Assembly: GCF_004379255.2 (NCBI RefSeq)
Contig: NC_056035.1
Location: forward strand, 34,301,208 to 34,365,207
Origin: Salvia splendens
Taxonomy: Eukaryota; Streptophyta; Magnoliopsida; Lamiales; Lamiaceae
DNA length: 64,000 nt
Direction: 5' to 3'
Each line of letters begins with the position of its first letter. The first letter of the stretch is position 1. The position numbers and the translations under genes were made by a program. The notes under the pieces were generated by a model. It did no database searches. It was given only the letters and a program-made list of their open reading frames with translations, and was not told the DNA's origin. Shown in pieces: positions 35,513-45,985 of this stretch.

Positions 35513-36800
35513 TGATTTTGATTTTTCCGTGGCTTGTAAATTAAAAAAGTCAGAAGTTAGTGATGAAAGGGGGTGGATATTTGATTGTGGAGCAACGGAT
35601 ACTATGTCATACGATAGGGCTGATTTTGGGGAATTAACAAAGTCAAAAAGAATATATATCGAGACAGCGGGAGGGGATCTTGTTCCGGTTAAAGGGGCAG
35701 GGACTATTCAAATATCTCCAACATTCAAATATCTCCAACATTGAAAATTGCTAATTGCCTTTATCTCCAACAGGGAATTAACAAAGTCAAAAAATTGATG
35801 TATGTCTCCCATGTAACACGAGAACTCAGCTGCAGACTCCTAATGCAACCGGATTGTTGTTTTCTACAGGATATTCGAACGGGGATGACGATTGGGCGTG
35901 GCATTGAATAGCATGGGTTATATTATGTGGACAAGGTAGCTCAAACTGGCAGAGGGATGTTGACTCACAGACCTACGGAACGAGAAATGTGGTTATGGCA
36001 TAGGCGGTTAGGACATCCTTCCTTGAGTTATTTAAATATTTTATTTCCGAATTCTCCTAAAAGCTTCACTTTTGAATGTCAGACATGTATTTTGGCAAAA
36101 AACCATAGACAATCTTTTAAATCGAGTAATACTCGGGTTGATTCTGTTTTTTATTTAATACACTCTGATGTTTGGGGTCCTTCGCCAGTAGTTGGGGGTA
36201 ATGGATTTCGATATTTCGTTCTTTTTATTGATGATTGCACTCGCATGACTTGGGTTTATTTTCTTAAAAATAAATCTGATGTTTTATCAAAATTCTCTGA
36301 TTTTTATACTATGATTCTCACCCAATTTCAAACCAAAATCAAGGTCCTTAGATCCAATAATGGGGGAGAGTATGTCAACACTAAAATGAAAGATTTTTGT
36401 GTTGAAAATGGTCTTATCCATCAAACATCTTGTGCCTATACTCCGGAACAAAATGAGGTAGTTGAGAGAAAAAATCATGCAATCCTAAACATAACCCGAG
36501 CCATTATCCTTGATTCCAAAGTCCCAATTTTTTTCTGGCCTGAAGCCGTAGCCACATCTGTATATCTCCTCAATCGTCTCGACCTAAAAACCCCCTCCAA
36601 AAATTATCCACTATGTCCAAAATACCTTCTACCCTGTCCCTCGAACCTCGCATCTTCGGTTGTTCGGTCTTTGTCCATATCCCCAAACATGAGCGTAACT
36701 AATTCTGACCCTGTGCAGATAAATGCGTTTTCATTGGGTATGGGGCTCATCAGAAAGGCTATAGGTACTATAATCCAAAAACCCGCCAAGTTATTACCAC
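35513..36800 (+). pseudogene. Copia protease and integrase region
   Basis: The protease-like segment includes GWIFDCGATDTM, where the catalytic triplet is DCG in place of the more usual DSG. It is followed by the pre-integrase zinc region (WLWHRRLGHPSLSYL, CQTCILAKNHRQSF) and the DDE core (LIHSDVWGP, FIDDCTRMTWVYFLKNKS, NNGGEYVNTKMKDFC, TPEQNEVVERKNHAILN). The frame breaks between protease and pre-integrase (about 35745-35930) and again near 36610-36640 before the RT polyprotein. SNNGGEY has Asn where RSDNG is usual in the second acidic position, so the integrase is probably dead. Confidence 0.8.
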
Positions 36801-36801
36801 A

Positions 36802-38592
36802 ATGAACTGCACTTTCTTAGAAACCGAATTCTTTTACGCCACCCAACTTCCAAGTCAGGGGGAGAAGGAAATAAATACAATTGACTCGATAAGTTGGCTG
36901 CCTATGCCAAATAATCACTCATCTACCGAAGGACTACCAGAGCCAGCTACATTTGTCGCCGAGCATGCCACGAACATACCCCAACCTATGGAGCTAGGTG
37001 ACACCCCAACAGTACCCGTTCCGATATCTGAGGTAACCAACCCTGAGAACTCTGTTAATATTAGCACTAACAATGTTGCTACAGAAGGAGAAGAGGGAGA
37101 GATTATAGATGAAGACACCAGACAGTACATTCGACCTATCCGAAGTACTCGTGGAATTCCACCCAAACGGTACTCACCTGAAAGAACGAGCAGAAGGTCA
37201 AAATATCTAGTGGGAAGTGTGGCAAGAGCAAACTTAACCAAACTAGCTAGGGCATTTGAAGCAGCCCTCTATGGAGAAGAGGAAATTCCACAGACAGTAA
37301 AGGAAGCATTAAAAATCAAGGATTGGAGGGATGCAATGATGGTAGAGCTAAAAGCCCTGGAGAGGAATAAAACATGGAAAAAATGTCAACTTCCAAAGGG
37401 GAAACGAACTGTAGGTTGCAGATGGGTTTTTACTATCAAACGAAGACCAGAAGGGTCCATCGAGAGATATAAGGCTCGCCTTGTGGCTAAAGGGTACACC
37501 CAGACATATGGAGTGAATTACTCTGAGACATTCTCGCCCGTGGCAAAGATGAATATTGTCCGAGTATTACTCTCTATTGCAGCAAGCAATGACTGGCCTC
37601 TTCACCAGTTTGATGTAACTAATGCTTTCTTACATGGTGAACTAAAGAAAGAAGTTTACATGGAGGCCCCTCCAGGTTTCGAAGAAGTCTTCAAAGATGG
37701 GGAAGTCTGCCAATTGAAGAAAACCCTGTATGTCTTAAAACAATCGCCTAGAGCATGGTTTGGGAGATTCACAGGGGCAATGAAGAAGTATGATTATCAA
37801 CAGAGCAATGCAGATCACACTCTCTTCATAAAGAAAAAAGGGGATAAAGTTACATGTTTGATAATCTACGTCGATGACATGATTATTACAGAAAATGATT
37901 CTAAGGAGATAGAGGAGCTCAAGAAGAACTTGGCCACGGAATTCGAGATGAAAGATCTAGGGGAACTTAAGTACTTTCTCTGGGTCGAGGTCTTGAGATC
38001 AAAGGAAGGGATCTTCATAAATCAGAAAAAATACACTTTGGATCTTCTGACAGAAACTGGCATGATGGAATATAAACCCGCAGACACACCAATTGCAGTT
38101 AATCATGGGCTTCAAATCACAGAAGGAGCTCAACTAGCTGATAGAGAAAGGTATCAAAGGTTAGTTGGAAAATTTTTTTATCTTTCACACACCAGACCGG
38201 ACATAGCATATGCAGTAAGCGTGATAAGTCAATTTATGCACCGACCCCAAAGCGATCTCCTTGAAGCAGCACTGAGAGTTGTTCGATATCTCAAAGGTAC
38301 CTTTGATCATGGAATAATGTTCAGACGAAGTGAGCATCTAGAAATCCATGGATATACAGACGTCGATTGGGCTGGAAATCCAGTTGACAGAAGATCCACT
38401 TCGGGGTACTTCACATTTGTTGGAGGGAACCTTGTTACATGGAAGAGCAAGAAGCAAAAGGTCGTAGCACTATCAAGTGCAGAGGCAGAATTTAGAGGGA
38501 TCAGAAATGGATTAACTGAGGTACTGTGGCTGAGGAGATTGTTGGGTGAACTAGGTTTTTTTTTCACAGAAGACGTGTCAAATTTTCTGTGA
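36802..38592 (+). CDS. Copia reverse transcriptase and partial RNase H (long open frame)
   Basis: A 596-codon open frame inside a defective element. RT signatures: WRDAMMVELKALERNKTW, GCRWVFTIKRRPEGSIERYK, ARLVAKGYTQTYGVNYSETF, QFDVTNAFLHGELKKEVYME, the catalytic YVDDM, then DLGELKYFLWVEV. The RNase H part starts at YTDVDWAGN and SSAEAEF. The frame ends at 38592, just past a run of nine T (about 38554-38562). Shifting one base restores a CDNKAAISIAEN-type sequence, so the last RNase H segment lies in another frame up to about 38837. The ATG is just the first Met after a frame break; the real polyprotein starts upstream. Confidence 0.85.
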   Translation: MNCTFLETEFFYATQLPSQGEKEINTIDSISWLPMPNNHSSTEGLPEPATFVAEHATNIPQPMELGDTPTVPVPISEVTNPENSVNISTNNVATEGEEGEIIDEDTRQYIRPIRSTRGIPPKRYSPERTSRRSKYLVGSVARANLTKLARAFEAALYGEEEIPQTVKEALKIKDWRDAMMVELKALERNKTWKKCQLPKGKRTVGCRWVFTIKRRPEGSIERYKARLVAKGYTQTYGVNYSETFSPVAKMNIVRVLLSIAASNDWPLHQFDVTNAFLHGELKKEVYMEAPPGFEEVFKDGEVCQLKKTLYVLKQSPRAWFGRFTGAMKKYDYQQSNADHTLFIKKKGDKVTCLIIYVDDMIITENDSKEIEELKKNLATEFEMKDLGELKYFLWVEVLRSKEGIFINQKKYTLDLLTETGMMEYKPADTPIAVNHGLQITEGAQLADRERYQRLVGKFFYLSHTRPDIAYAVSVISQFMHRPQSDLLEAALRVVRYLKGTFDHGIMFRRSEHLEIHGYTDVDWAGNPVDRRSTSGYFTFVGGNLVTWKSKKQKVVALSSAEAEFRGIRNGLTEVLWLRRLLGELGFFFTEDVSNFL

Positions 38593-38830
38593 TAATAAAG
38601 CTGCAATCAGTATCGCAGAGAATTCAGTCCAACATGATCGGACGAAGCATGTTGAAATAGATAGACATTTCATCAAAGAGAAAATTGAAGAGGGAATCGT
38701 TGAGTTCCCATTTGTTCGATCTGGAGATCAACTTGCAGACATTTTCACCAAGGCAGTAGGAGTAAGAAACTTTGCAGAGGCTCTTGGCAAGTTGGATATC
38801 GGGAATTCCGTTAACCAACATGAGGGGGAG

Positions 38831-39013
38831 TGTTGAGAAAAGAGATCATTAAGTCCCAAGAAGATGCATGAGTTCCAAGAGTATTGGGAAATAAGAATAA
38901 CATTTATTATGATGTATGGTTCCTAGATACATTTATGTCTAGACTCCTATTTATACCCATGTATAATGTATCAAAAATAATTCAATGAATTCAGTTATTC
39001 AATCCAATATCCA
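38831..39013 (+). repeat. Copia 3' LTR
   Basis: 183 bp, starting directly after the polypurine tract and ending ATATCCA before the ATAAT target duplication. Confidence 0.9.
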
Positions 39014-40598
39014 ATAATAATTGCTCGATCAATAAGGAGCTTGACCCCATTGTATGGCCAGGAAAAGAAAGTAAAGTTCCTAAAGGATGGGCAGTTTCTT
39101 TGAGCGAGAAAAAGTTGAGAGTCGGAGTTCCGTCAATAAGGGGGGGTTTCATTGAATATGTTAAAGTTGATAAGAATGAAGAAACAGGTGTTTTTAAACC
39201 AACTGGTTTTTTTCATTGATGTTTTTGAGAAGGTATGGCAAAACATTTTGTATCATGTCCTGGTCAAATAGGAGGCGGAGGTTGATGATATCATATCGAA
39301 ATTAGACGAAGAGGTAAATGCATAAGCCACTTTGTTATAGTACTCGTCTACTTTGAAGATTAAAACTCCTGTGTTTGCCAACAGGAACTTGATGCATTGG
39401 TGGGAGATGTAACAGTGACAGCTAACAGATCGGAGCACGTAGATTTCACATTCCCTTACTCAGAATCGGGAGTTGTCATTGTTGTCCCGATCAATCCTAA
39501 AGGGAGGAGGAGCGCTTGGATATTTATGAAGCCTCTAACATACTGCCTCGGGCTAACCATTGGCGCCTTCTTTGTCTACACTGGTTTTGGCATAAATAAA
39601 GCATTCCGGTGCCCACCTAAGCAGCAAGTTGGGATGATATTCTGGTTCTCATTCTCAACACTTGTTTTTGCACAGTCTGTTAACATCTCATTCTCTTCTT
39701 CTTTATGAAGCTGAGCTCAACTAAATATATACTTGTTTATATATACTATGACAGGGGAGAAAGTGAGGAGCAACTTGACAAGATTTGTGGTGATCGTGTG
39801 GGTGTTCGTGGTGCTGGTTTTGATGTCAAGTTACACAGCAAACTTGACATCCATGCTTACAGTAGATCGACTATAGCCCAAGACCAACGATCTAAATGAT
39901 CTGATAAAGAATGGGGAGTTTATTGGATACCAAATGGGCTCCTTTGTTAGAGAATTCTTGACAAACAACGACATTCTTGAGTCTGTGAGCCTGAAAAGCT
40001 ATAGCACCGTGGATCAGTTCCACGAAGCTCTCTCCAAAGGCAGCAGGAAGGGAGGAGTAGGCGCGATCATTGATGAACTCCCTTACATTAGGCTTCTCCT
40101 TTCCAAGCACTGCGACAAGTATACCATGATCAGTCCAATATATCCAACTTCCGGCTTTGGTTTCGTAAGTCCCATTTCTTCCATTCCATGCACCATTCAT
40201 TCAAGATTGATTCATCATCTCATTGAAAAAAATCTGCAAGCATTCCAAAGGGTTGGACGCTGGTTTTAGACGTTTCGCAAGAGATCTTGAGGCTGAAAGA
40301 GGATAAGGATTTGGTGAGGATCACAAAGAAATGGCTAGGAGATGAGAAGGATTGCCCCATTGGCAATGGAGCTCTGAGCTCATCGCAGAGGCTCAGTCTA
40401 GACAGTTTCAGGGGGCTCTTCGTCATAGCTGGGATGTCGTCAACGCTAGCTCTGGTTGTATTCTTGTCCCGTTTCTTGTATGAGAATCGGTGTCTATTAG
40501 AATCTACTGCTTCAATCAAGGAAAAGCTACTCAAACTTGCTACAGTTTTTACGTGGGAGAAAGATGAATCGTTGTCACTAGGAAAACCAGATTCCTGA

Positions 40599-41134
40599 TC
40601 GTGGAGTCGGAGATGTTTCAGCAGCAGCGACTCCATGTGAAAAAGATTAAGAAGGAATGGTTTCACAAGATGAAGGATTCTCAACAGTAGAAATCTCTGT
40701 AATCCAACCTTCACAAGAGACTAATTCATGACCATGGGCTTGCTTGTTTGATGTGAAAATAAAGTTGGCGCGGAAAATAAATCAAGCGAATATAATTTAT
40801 AATAATTTTACTTTTCCATGTTTGGAAAATTATTAAGATTTTGATTTTATATTAAATTTAAATACTAAAATTGGAAAAAAGAATACATAGAAAATTGTAT
40901 ACTTGTTTTTTAGGATTAATAGGGAATAAAGGCCATTGTAAATTTGTAATCCATCATGTATTACTCATGAGAAATGTTTTTCTTTTTATAGAGAAAATTA
41001 TATTTGGCTAACTTCGTGGAAATAAGAAATCATGTATTTACAAGAATTGGTCAGAGGCGTCAGCCAGCCAATGTTATATAGTAGTAAAAGCTAAGAGCTT
41101 GATGATTTTACACGAAGTTAAAAGCTCGTTCTAT
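40599..41134. other. Intergenic / 3' flanks, no gene seen
   Basis: Lies between the GLR stop and the stop of the minus-strand gene at 41135. AT-rich, no coding signal. Confidence 0.5.
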
Positions 41135-42604
41135 TCATTGCACGTTACGAGTGATTAGCCCCTCAAAGATGGCGTAGAGGTCCTTATTATCGGGGCCGAA
41201 GATCTTCCCTAAGGTTTCCTAACACAACCATCGTTAAATAAAATTAGTCGTCAACATAGTCTCTTCATGAGTAACTACTAACTATACTGGTATCGAAATA
41301 GAAGACACAGTGCCTAATTATCGTACTTCCAACTTCTTGCACACTTAATATGCCAGCCATAAATGACCAACTTCCCTTATATACTATCCCCTCCGCTCGT
41401 TCTATAGTAATAGAGTCATTTTGTCATTTTGGTACGTTCCATAGTAATAGAGTCATTTCCTTTTTGAGTAAAAGTCAACACATTTTTCCACACTTACTTT
41501 ACTCTCTCTTACTTTATTCTCTCTAGTCATGCATATGACCTGAATTTCATTGTTTGCATTAGCAATCATGGAATGAGCCCTAGCCTTTAGGTAATTCACA
41601 GAGAAAATTGATGAATTAGTGAAACAGAAGACGTGTACCAGTACTATGAAGAACACACTTGCCAGAACCTTATTAAAGAATTAGGCATTGGTGAACTTCT
41701 TCATGCAAATATGTATAAGTGGTTTTGGTTTGTGTTTTGTGCAATGTAGTTTCGTACCTGACTTGTCGAAAGAATTCTTTTCCATCAACGCGTGTTTTCC
41801 CTGATATATGAAAGGCAGGGAAGTTAAATGCAGTAAATTCCACCTAATATCAGTTCTTAGTTTGTTCAATACTATAAACGTAGGTAACTGCACTCTCATT
41901 GACATTCCATGTACTCTAATCCGGCCGAAAACTGAGCTAAGATAACTAACCTGGTTGTGAGGCAAAGAAGAAAACACAGAAGACCTATCGTCATAAAGGC
42001 CTCTTGTTGATGTAATAGAAATCGAGTGTCTCTGTCTCCTCGGAGCCAATGGTTTGGGCGTCCTAGATGGAGATACATATGCAGACAGGCTCGGAGGGGA
42101 ACCTGGAGGTATGAGACGAGGCGTGCTATTCTGTGACGCTAGTAAGAAGGTATGCGGTGCACGAGGCCTCACAACTTTTATGATGAGAAAATAATTGTCA
42201 GAACAACAAATGCAAGAAACAGTGGGTGGGAAGAAGGGTCATGCATACCTTCAGCATTAGTGTCGACAGAATTCAGAGTTCCAGCATCGGACAATTGGCT
42301 TTGATTCCGGTTAGGTGGTAAATCAGAATCATCTTCTGAAAGAAACATTATGATCTTGTAAAACTGCTCATATCCTCATAAGCATCATAGAGGGATCAGA
42401 AATTTAAACCGGGATTGCTTGACAGATTTGTCAGATTAGCCTTAGGACCACTTGCCTATCAAACAAGAAAACTGAAAATGAATCTAATGCAGAATATGGA
42501 GAGATTCTGGAATAATGCTGCAAGAAACGGAAATCATTCTCTTACGGGTTTGTCATCATCATCTTGAAGAGACTGCATCAACGTCTTTCTGAAGGCTTCC
42601 AACT
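41135..42604 (-). pseudogene. Unrecognised plant gene, 3' exons (minus strand)
   Basis: Splice-bounded exons on the minus strand: 42604-42546 (EAFRKTLMQSLQDDDDKP), 42335-42249 (EDDSDLPPNRNQSQLSD), 42174-41951 (VRPRAPHTFLLASQ, then a Ser/Pro-rich stretch TPRLIPPGSPPSLSAYVSPS and RRQRHSISITSTRGLYDD), 41800-41758 (GKTRVDGKEFFRQVR) and 41218-41135 (ETLGKIFGPDNKDLYAIFEG ending LITRNVQ-stop). A further exon may lie at about 41525-41615. I recall similar C-terminal sequences in plant proteins of unknown function but cannot name a function. The 5' side is cut by a hAT fragment at 42605; a likely first exon is at 45498-45747. Introns look canonical, so loss of function is inferred from the insertions. 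Confidence 0.5.
41388..41530. repeat. Stowaway-like fragment
   Basis: Starts CCCCTCCGCTCGTTCTATAGTAATAGAGTC, with the repeat TAGTAATAGAGTCATTT twice. It resembles one arm of a CTCCCTCCGTCC-type Stowaway; the other end was not found. It lies in an intron of the minus-strand gene. Confidence 0.5.
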
Positions 42605-43450
42605 AGAGATTCCCACCGGTTCTAGTTCCGAACCGGAACCGTGTCAATTTTCTTGAACCGGAACCGTCGCATTTGGAACCGCGGTCCGGTTCCGGTTTAA
42701 GATTTTTCGAACCGGAACCGTCACCAAACCGCCGGTTACGGACGGTAATCGCCGGTTAACCGGCGGTTTCACGGTTCCGGCATGGTAACCGAGGCGTCAG
42801 CGGGGGCAGCTTTTTTAAGAGGTTTTGTCTGCCGGTTCCGGCGGTAACCGCTGGTTAACTGCAAAAACCGGCAGTTAACCGTGAAACCGGCGAATTTCGG
42901 TGGCGGTGCAGAACACGAGGCTGACACGTTGCAGGTTTTGCAGCCGGTTTGTTGACCAAACCGGCGGTTTTGGCGGTGAAACCGACGGTTCCAATGGTTT
43001 TACACCAAAACCGCAGGTTTGGTCCGAAATTCAATTTTTTTTAAAAATTCTGATTTTGAATTCAAATTCATCAATTTTCCCCCCATTTTTATCTATAAAT
43101 ACCCATTCTATCCTCACTTACATTCACCCCATTCTTGTGTTAACAATAGTTTCTCTCTTCAATCTCTCAATTCTCTCTCTGTCTTTGTCTCTCATTTCTC
43201 ATTTGTGCTATTGTGCTTACATTTGAATTATTCAAGTGCTACTCTTATTACGCATTGTTATACACTTATACTTGTTCCCGTAGTTCTATAAGTTGTCTTT
43301 CTCAATTGCTAAAACACAAAAAATTCGTTTTTGTGAATTTGTTTAATTTACTATTTTCTACGGCAAACCCAATAGGTTGTTCTCTAAGTTGTGGGCAGCC
43401 TCAAATATTATCGAATGTTTCATGAATTCCCTTGTACGATCATTTTAGTC
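42605..43450 (+). mobile_element. hAT element 5' fragment (CCGGTT-rich end plus promoter)
   Basis: Begins TAGAGATTCCCACCGG, matching the TIR (TAGAGGTCCCCA) of the full hAT at 51574-55296. About 400 bp of CCGGTT/AACCGG palindromes follow, then a TATA motif (TCTATAAATACCC, about 43091) and CT-rich leader like that element's transposase promoter. No transposase and no clear right end: a truncated copy. The right boundary is approximate. Confidence 0.65.
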
Positions 43451-43585
43451 ATTCTCGTTGAACATGGGCAAGGATCACAGCCCCCTGCTGTGCCAAAATA
43501 TACGCTTACAATATATTATTTTATAATAAAATAAATTAATATTTTAATAATATAATTTAAAAATATAATAATAGAGTGGGTGTAG

Positions 43586-45497
43586 GGGTGTCCACTATAA
43601 GCCAAGCGCGGCTATAGCCCCGACCGGGGCGATCTCGGGGCTATCTATAGTGGGGAGAACGTCCGCCCCGAGGTGGACGAAATTTTCGGGGCGGAAGGTC
43701 ATCCAGCGTCTTCGGGGCGACGACGCGCCGGTCCGGGGAGGACGCGGCGAATAGGCGCGCCGGCCTATAGTGGGTCGGTGCCCGGCGTGCCGGTCCGGGG
43801 CGGAATTTTTATTTTTTTTAATTCAATTTAATTTACCTATAAATACACTCAATTCCATTCATTATTTTCACACCATTCCAACTGTTCATCACTCAAACTT
43901 TCTCTCACTAGAATTTGTGGACTGAAATGGACAATTTGTGGAATGACGCGTGGAATTATCTGATTCAAGATGTGCAACACCAGACCTCCCAGTAGGATGC
44001 GGCGTGCGCAGCGGAAGCGGCGGAGGCCGCGATCCCTCTGGCGATTACTCATCGGCTGACCATCCAACGAGACCATAGCGGAGCGCACCAGCGTCTAATG
44101 GCGGACTACTTTGTGGATAACCCCCGTTATCCACCGGAGATTTTCCACCGGCGATTCAGAATGTCGCAACGGCTCTTCAACCATATAGCGACGAATTTGG
44201 CGGAGCGTTACCGGTGCTTCACCCTCCGGCGTGATTGCGCTGGCCGGATCGGGCTGTCTACGCATCAGAAGTGCACCGCTGCAATCCGGCAGCTTGCCTA
44301 CGTCGGACCAACCGATATGTTCGATGAATACCTACAGATGGGTGAGACGACTAGCCTAACGGTGCTTAGGCAATTTTGTAAGGGGATCCGGGAAATATTC
44401 GATGGGGAATTCCTACGAAAGCCCACCCCTGATGAGTGTCAGAGACTGCTGGATATGCATGGTTCGATCCACGGGTTCCCAGGAATGTTAGGAAGCATCG
44501 ATTGCATGCATTGGGAGTGGAGGAACTGCCCGGTGACCTGGAAAGGCCAGTTCACAACTGGATTCAAAAGCAAACATCCATCGATGATTCTGGAAGCCGT
44601 TGCTGATTACCGTTTGCAGATCTGGCATGCGTATTTCGGTGTGGCAGGTTCAAACAACGACATCAATGTTCTTCAGTCATCACCGCTCTTCAACGATGAG
44701 TGCCGGGGGGAGGGTCCAGAAACCAGCTTCGTTGCCAACGGCACTCAGTACAGTAGGGGATACTATTTGGCAGATGGGATATATCCTCAGTGGCCCGTAT
44801 TCGTCAAGACAATTCGCCAACTGGTTGGACCGAAGAAACAATATTTTGCGCACAAACAAGAGAGTGCTATGAAGGATGTTGAGCGGGCTTTTGGTGTCCT
44901 CCAATAGCGGTAGGCCATTATACGGTGCCCGGCACGAGTTTGACACGAAGATGATGTCGCGAATATTATGTTAGCATGTATCATATTGCATAATATGATA
45001 ATAGAAGATGAATGATTTGCGGCAGAGCGCTGCACCAGAAGAGGGCGCAAGTACAAGTCACGGTGTTGCCTCCGCGCCGATCTAGATGGGCGTACCACGG
45101 AGCAATGAATATTTGATCCAACGTTTCACTGATATGCGCAGGACCACAGCACATACCACACTCCAGGCCGATTTGATTGAAGAAGTTTGGGCACGTAGGG
45201 GAGGCGGCGCAGTGTGAACACCTTTGTGATTTTCAATAGATTAAATTTTCGTTGTATAATTTTTCATGTACTTTAATACGATGAAAATTTAGTGTTTAAT
45301 TTTAATTTCTTCACGTATAGCCGTTTTCTTCTAAGTATGTATAGTCCGATAAATTTAATTATAATTGAATTAACATAAATGAAAAAAAGCTTGGGACTAT
45401 TGAAAGTGTCCACTATAGTGATGGAAACAAATTTTTTGGGATGTGGACAAAAAAGGGGGGCGGGGCTATTGGAGTGTCCGCCTTATAGTGGACACTC
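43586..45497 (+). mobile_element. PIF/Harbinger element with decayed transposase (about 1.9 kb)
   Basis: Left end GGGTGTCCACTATAAG and right end CTTATAGTGGACACTC are inverted repeats. Flanks read TAG (left) and TAA (right), a slightly mutated TWA target. This is a different TIR family from the GAGCATCC elements. The subterminal DNA is very GC-rich (CGGGGCGG repeats at 43600-43800). Confidence 0.8.
43927..45215 (+). pseudogene. PIF/Harbinger transposase, decayed
   Basis: Start ATG 43927 (MDNLWNDAWNYLIQDVQ), with an in-frame TAG at about 43996 where CAG is expected. It then runs open from 44098 to 44907 with family motifs: YPPEIFHRRFRMSQRLFNHI, HQKCTAAIRQLAYVG, GSIDCMHWEWRNCP (first Asp), GSNNDINVL (second Asp), YYLADGIYPQWPVFVKT, MKDVERAFGVLQ (Glu). 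A TAG follows at once, and the C-terminal region to about 45215 (CIILHNMIIEDE, LIEEVWARRG-like) has further stops and shifts. It is clearly diverged from the intact copy at 11933-13189. Inactive. Confidence 0.85.
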
Positions 45498-45747
45498 TAA
45501 CAGCCTCCCTTGCTATGCTATCAAGGGGATCCAAATCCCGCTGATCATATAGAATTTCAAGCCATTTGTAAGCTGCTAAATTCCTGGTATATTTTTGTTG
45601 GATGGAAAGTCTCGTAGCCCAACCCCTCCGGCTACTACTTGCAGTATTCGTCACGCTATGCGGATTTGCGCTTACTGAACCCACAAATAAAACAGGTGAA
45701 GACAACTTCTTGGTCCCGGTGCACGTACATTCATTATCGGACTTCAT
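45498..45747 (-). pseudogene. Candidate first exon of the split minus-strand gene
   Basis: The ORF starting ATG 45747 encodes a Ser-rich start (MKSDNECTCTGTKKLSSP), a segment with SVTNTASSSRRGWATR, and an aromatic, charged segment (LAAYKWLEILYDQRDLDPLD). It is cut at 45498 by the end of a Harbinger element; GTTAGAG there could have been a splice donor. Position, strand and acidic/helical style fit it being upstream of EAFRKTLMQSLQDDDD at 42604, but this is inference. I do not recognise the family. Confidence 0.4.
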
Positions 45748-45982
45748 AATTTGGAGCTAGTGTAGCCCATAATAAAGAAGCATCTCGCTGTTTGAATTGC
45801 TATTGTGTTCTATATGAAAAATGAGGAAGAAATTGCATGAAAATAAAATGAGAAAATTGAAGTTATTTATATGAGGGTGTGGAGTCATTAAAAACAAAAT
45901 TAAGAATTGGTCAGTTGACAACTACCCAAATTTTATCAGTCCAATTTATTTTAATTAAAGTGTTCTCAAATCTCAATAATAG
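45748..45982. other. Short intergenic stretch, possible promoter of the split gene
   Basis: AT-rich; no motif that I can assign with confidence. TTATTTATATGAGG near 45864 could be a TATA region on either strand. Confidence 0.3.
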
Positions 45983-45985
45983 TAA

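Larger units (their letters stand above)
33864..39013 (+). mobile_element. Ty1/copia retrotransposon, full-length (5,150 bp), defective
   Basis: LTRs at 33864-34044 and 38831-39013 start TGTTGAGAAAAG. The 5-bp TSD ATAAT lies at 33859-33863 and 39014-39018. The primer binding site TGGTATCAAGAGC at 34045 resembles the initiator-Met tRNA site common in plant copia elements. The polypurine tract GAGGGGGAG directly precedes the 3' LTR. Domain order is gag, protease, integrase, RT, RNase H (copia order). The two LTRs differ at only about two positions plus the end. Confidence 0.95.
32545..40598 (+). pseudogene. GLR: Glutamate receptor-like channel (GLR), interrupted by a copia element
   Basis: Plant GLRs are ligand-gated cation channels. 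Exon 1 (32545-32803) encodes a hydrophobic signal sequence and ATKANVGVVLDLDTALGK, the start of the amino-terminal domain. From 32876: MAIIGPQKSVQADFVIDIGD, CASSQVKAIAAIVKKFGW. After the copia insertion (33864-39013) come the ligand-binding part (RVGVPSIRGGFIEYVKVD; LVGDVTVTANRSEHVDFTFP), pore region (MIFWFSFSTLVFAQ), the [10 protein letters not shown] segment, and a last domain with IDELPYIRLLLSKHC and a C-terminal TM segment ending at about 40598. Damage: frameshift near 33150, TAA at 33318-33320, TGA at 33585-33587, several frame breaks around 33600-33640 and 39220, and missing residues near 39585. It was probably already decaying before or soon after the insertion. Confidence 0.85.
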
